This document shows, piece after piece, positions 6,506 through 8,404 of a stretch of 8,404 bases of DNA (within the stretch, counting starts at the first letter, position 1; each line of letters starts with the position of its first letter). Both the position numbers and the translations under genes were made by a program. Under the pieces are notes generated by a model. That model did no database searches. It was not told the origin of the DNA and saw nothing but the letters and a program-made list of their open reading frames with translations. This DNA is from Bacillota bacterium (GTDB lineage Bacteria > Bacillota > Sulfobacillia > RBS10-35), in assembly GCA_029960865.1 (NCBI GenBank), contig JASBVX010000046.1, positions 1 through 8,404 on the forward strand, written 5' to 3'.

Positions 6506-7330
6506 GTGGGGGGAGGGGTGCCCTCCGTTGGGCAAAAGCTGAAGGAAACCCGGGAAGCCAAGGGCCTCACCCTGCGGGACGTGCAAGAGGCCACCAAGAT
6601 CCGGCTCCGTTACCTGGAAGCCCTTGAAAGTGGCCACTGGGATGTGTTCCCCGGCCGGGTCTACGTTCGGGGTTACATCCGGGCCTACGCCCAATTCCTG
6701 GGACTGCCGCCGGACCCCCTCTTGCACCTGTGGGATGAAAGCCACCCCGAGGAAGAGGACGGCGCAGACGGGCCGCCGCCGGAAAAGGGAAGGCAAGAAC
6801 CCCTTGCCGCCCGCGCCCAAGCCCGGGCCGCGCGGCCCGCCCGGCGCCCGTGGCTTTGGCTTTTAGTTCTAGCCCTCCTGGCGGGAGGGGGATGGTGGCT
6901 CTGGGCGGCCGCGGGCAGGGGAACCGAGGACTCCTCCGTGCAGCAGCCCCCCGGCCCTGCGGTGCCGGGAGCAGAGCCTGCGCCTCCTGTCGAGGAAGCG
7001 CCCCCGCCTCCTGCAGAACCCCCTCCCCCCACCGTGGAAAAGGAGACGGCCAACACCCTCGTGCGGTATCAGGTGAAGGGGGCCTCGTCCCTGGAGGTGC
7101 TCCTCACCTTTTCCGCCCCGTGCTGGATCAGCGTGCGGGCCGATGGCCAGGTGGTGGAGGCGGGGAGGACCTTTCAAAAGGGGCAGACCTTGACGGTGAC
7201 GGCCGCTGAGAAGATCACGGTGCGGGTGGGTTACCCTCCCGGTCTTCAGGTGACGATTCTGGGTCAAGACCAGGGCCTTTTGGCGGAGAAGAAATCGGCC
7301 CTGGACGTGGAGATCCTCTTGGCTCCCTAA
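6506..7330 (+). CDS. RodZ-like HTH/transmembrane protein with DUF4115 domain
   Basis: RodZ-type proteins link the cytoplasmic MreB cytoskeleton to the elongation machinery of the cell wall. Numbering from GTG 6506: a cytoplasmic Xre-like HTH of the HTH_25 type (about 8-76) with VGQKLKETREAKGLTL, ATKIRLRYLEALE and YVRGYIRAYAQFLGL; an acidic then basic linker (RAQARAARPARR, 103-114) marking the inner membrane face; one membrane helix (about 116-136); a proline-rich external linker (about 147-180); and a C-terminal DUF4115/RodZ_C beta domain (about 185-274) with CWISVRADGQVV, GQTLTVTA and KITVRVGYP. The architecture is complete at 274 residues. GTG 6518 would remove MGGG and places the start where family members usually begin (PSVGQKL), so it is at least as likely. 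No MreB gene is in the window. The gene follows UPF0182 closely and precedes another carboxypeptidase, fitting an envelope operon. It could also be described only as a DUF4115 helix-turn-helix protein. Confidence 0.88.
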   Translation: MGGGVPSVGQKLKETREAKGLTLRDVQEATKIRLRYLEALESGHWDVFPGRVYVRGYIRAYAQFLGLPPDPLLHLWDESHPEEEDGADGPPPEKGRQEPLAARAQARAARPARRPWLWLLVLALLAGGGWWLWAAAGRGTEDSSVQQPPGPAVPGAEPAPPVEEAPPPPAEPPPPTVEKETANTLVRYQVKGASSLEVLLTFSAPCWISVRADGQVVEAGRTFQKGQTLTVTAAEKITVRVGYPPGLQVTILGQDQGLLAEKKSALDVEILLAP

Positions 7331-7378
7331 GTGGGTTGTGGGCGGCCTTTGCCTCATAAGGATGGCGAAGGGCCGATC

Positions 7379-8404
7379 ATGAAGAGACGATTTCTTCCGC
7401 TGCTCTTGCTGTTGGGGTTGATCCTTAACCCGGGGAGGGCCGCCGCCCAGGATCCTCCTCCCATCACCGCCGATGCCTTCATCCTGATGGATGCCGCCAG
7501 CGGGCGCGTCCTCCACGGCGGAGCCATCCACCAGCAGCGGGCTCCCGCCAGTACCACCAAGATCATGACGGCGGTGCTGGCCCTGGAGCTGGGGGATCTT
7601 CAGGATATGGTCCTTGTGAGCCCTGAAGCTGCCTACACCCCCGGTTCGGGAGCGGGCCTACGGCCGGGCGAACGCTATCCCCTGGGGGAACTTCTGGAAG
7701 GCCTCATGCTGCCTTCGGGCAACGATGCGGCGGTGGCCATCGCCCAGCATCTGGCGGGGTCGGTGGAAGCCTTTGCCGCCCTGATGAATGAGAAAGCCTA
7801 CTGGCTGGGCCTAAAGGATACTCATTTCCTCAATCCCCATGGCCTCAGCCATCCCCAACACCTGACGTCCGCCTACGATCTGGCCCTTCTCACCCGTTAC
7901 GCCCTCACCCTGCCCACCTTTCAGGCCTTGGTCCGTAAAGTCCAGGGGGAGATGGCGGGATTCGATGCCCAAGGCCAGCCCCAGTGCCAGGTTCTCTTCA
8001 ATACCAACCGCCTCCTGCAGGAAAGGCCTTGGGTGACCGGCGTCAAGACGGGCACCACCACCGCCGCCGGTCATTGTTTGGTCTCCGCAGCGGAAAAGGA
8101 TGGGGGCCGCCTCATCGCCGTGGTGCTGCACAGCGACGATCGCTGGAGCGACAGCTTGCGCCTTCTGGAGTGGGGGTTCGAAAACTTTCGCTGGCTTTCC
8201 CTGGGCAAGGCCGGGGAATGGGTGGCCCGCCTTCCGGTGCGGGAGGGGCGTTCCCCTTATGTGCCGGTGGCGCTGGCGGCCGATATGAAGATGGCCTTGC
8301 GGCCGGACGAGGAACGGGACCTAAGGAGGAATCTGCGCCTTCCCCAGGGCCTGAGGGCGCCTGTGATGGCGGGAGAGGAACTGGGCCGGGCCGAAATCTG
8401 GGCG
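7379..8404 (+). CDS. D-alanyl-D-alanine carboxypeptidase, DacF/DacB-like (3'-partial)
   Basis: A second S11-family penicillin-binding protein trimming D-Ala from peptidoglycan stem peptides outside the membrane. It is open to the right window edge, with 342 codons present and no stop, so the C-terminus is missing. Visible: a signal peptide (MKRRF, hydrophobic LPLLLLLGLIL, then AAAQ with cleavage likely around residue 23), STTK (S58 nucleophile, K61), SGN (113-115), and KTG (223-225) followed by TTTAAGHCLVSAA. The MKRRF signal, PGSGAGLRPGERYPL and FLNPHGLSHPQHLTS segments resemble the Firmicutes DacF/DacB/SpoVT-linked group, and differ clearly from the PBP5-like copy at 2548-3735. The beginning of the C-terminal beta domain is present (about 275-342). 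ATG 7379 has a weak AAGGG six bases upstream. Forty-eight bases separate it from the RodZ-like gene with no clear promoter, so it may belong to the same transcript. Confidence 0.92.
   Translation, partial: MKRRFLPLLLLLGLILNPGRAAAQDPPPITADAFILMDAASGRVLHGGAIHQQRAPASTTKIMTAVLALELGDLQDMVLVSPEAAYTPGSGAGLRPGERYPLGELLEGLMLPSGNDAAVAIAQHLAGSVEAFAALMNEKAYWLGLKDTHFLNPHGLSHPQHLTSAYDLALLTRYALTLPTFQALVRKVQGEMAGFDAQGQPQCQVLFNTNRLLQERPWVTGVKTGTTTAAGHCLVSAAEKDGGRLIAVVLHSDDRWSDSLRLLEWGFENFRWLSLGKAGEWVARLPVREGRSPYVPVALAADMKMALRPDEERDLRRNLRLPQGLRAPVMAGEELGRAEIWA

Noticed and set aside
7021..7040. C-rich repeat in the RodZ-like gene
   Set aside because: It simply encodes the proline-rich linker usual between the membrane helix and the DUF4115 domain.
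7362..7382. Six-codon leader frame MAKGRS ending in an ATGA overlap with the second carboxypeptidase start
   Set aside because: The AAGG before it abuts the ATG with no spacing, and such a short frame is expected by chance.

Overview
The window is GC-rich, gene-dense DNA with every gene on the + strand. It most resembles a Gram-positive, Firmicutes-type and possibly spore-forming bacterium. The grounds are a YkoV-like Ku protein, a ligase-then-polymerase LigD layout as in Bacillus YkoU, a UPF0182 membrane protein, a RodZ-like protein and two D-Ala-D-Ala carboxypeptidases. GTG and TTG starts, stop/start overlaps and very short gaps are common. The taxonomic placement is an inference from family resemblance, not from any search.

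Region 1 (1-2551) is a compact bacterial non-homologous end-joining (NHEJ) module. It holds Ku (ending at 798), a stand-alone ATP-dependent DNA ligase of the LigD type (795/798-1652), and a stand-alone LigD-type primase-polymerase (about 1628-2551). No LigD phosphoesterase (3'-end processing) domain is present. Ligase and polymerase, fused in Bacillus LigD, are here in different reading frames and overlap or abut. The N-terminus of Ku at the left window edge looks abnormal.

Region 2 (2548-3735) is a PBP5-like D-Ala-D-Ala carboxypeptidase whose TTG start overlaps the polymerase stop. Cell-wall and DNA-repair genes are therefore apparently co-transcribed.

Region 3 (3736-7330) has a 65-base spacer with a weak inverted repeat, a seven-helix UPF0182 protein of unknown function (3801-6497), and a RodZ-like cytoskeletal/envelope protein (6506 or 6518 to 7330).

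Region 4 (7331-8404) starts with a 48-base gap holding no clear promoter. It then carries a second, different D-Ala-D-Ala carboxypeptidase that runs off the right edge. Its active-site motifs are all inside the window, so it is a genuine partial gene.

Taken together, the right two thirds is an envelope/peptidoglycan cluster placed directly downstream of, and translationally linked to, an NHEJ cassette. No RNA genes, mobile elements, CRISPR arrays or strong terminators were seen. No gene-free stretch exceeds 66 bases.
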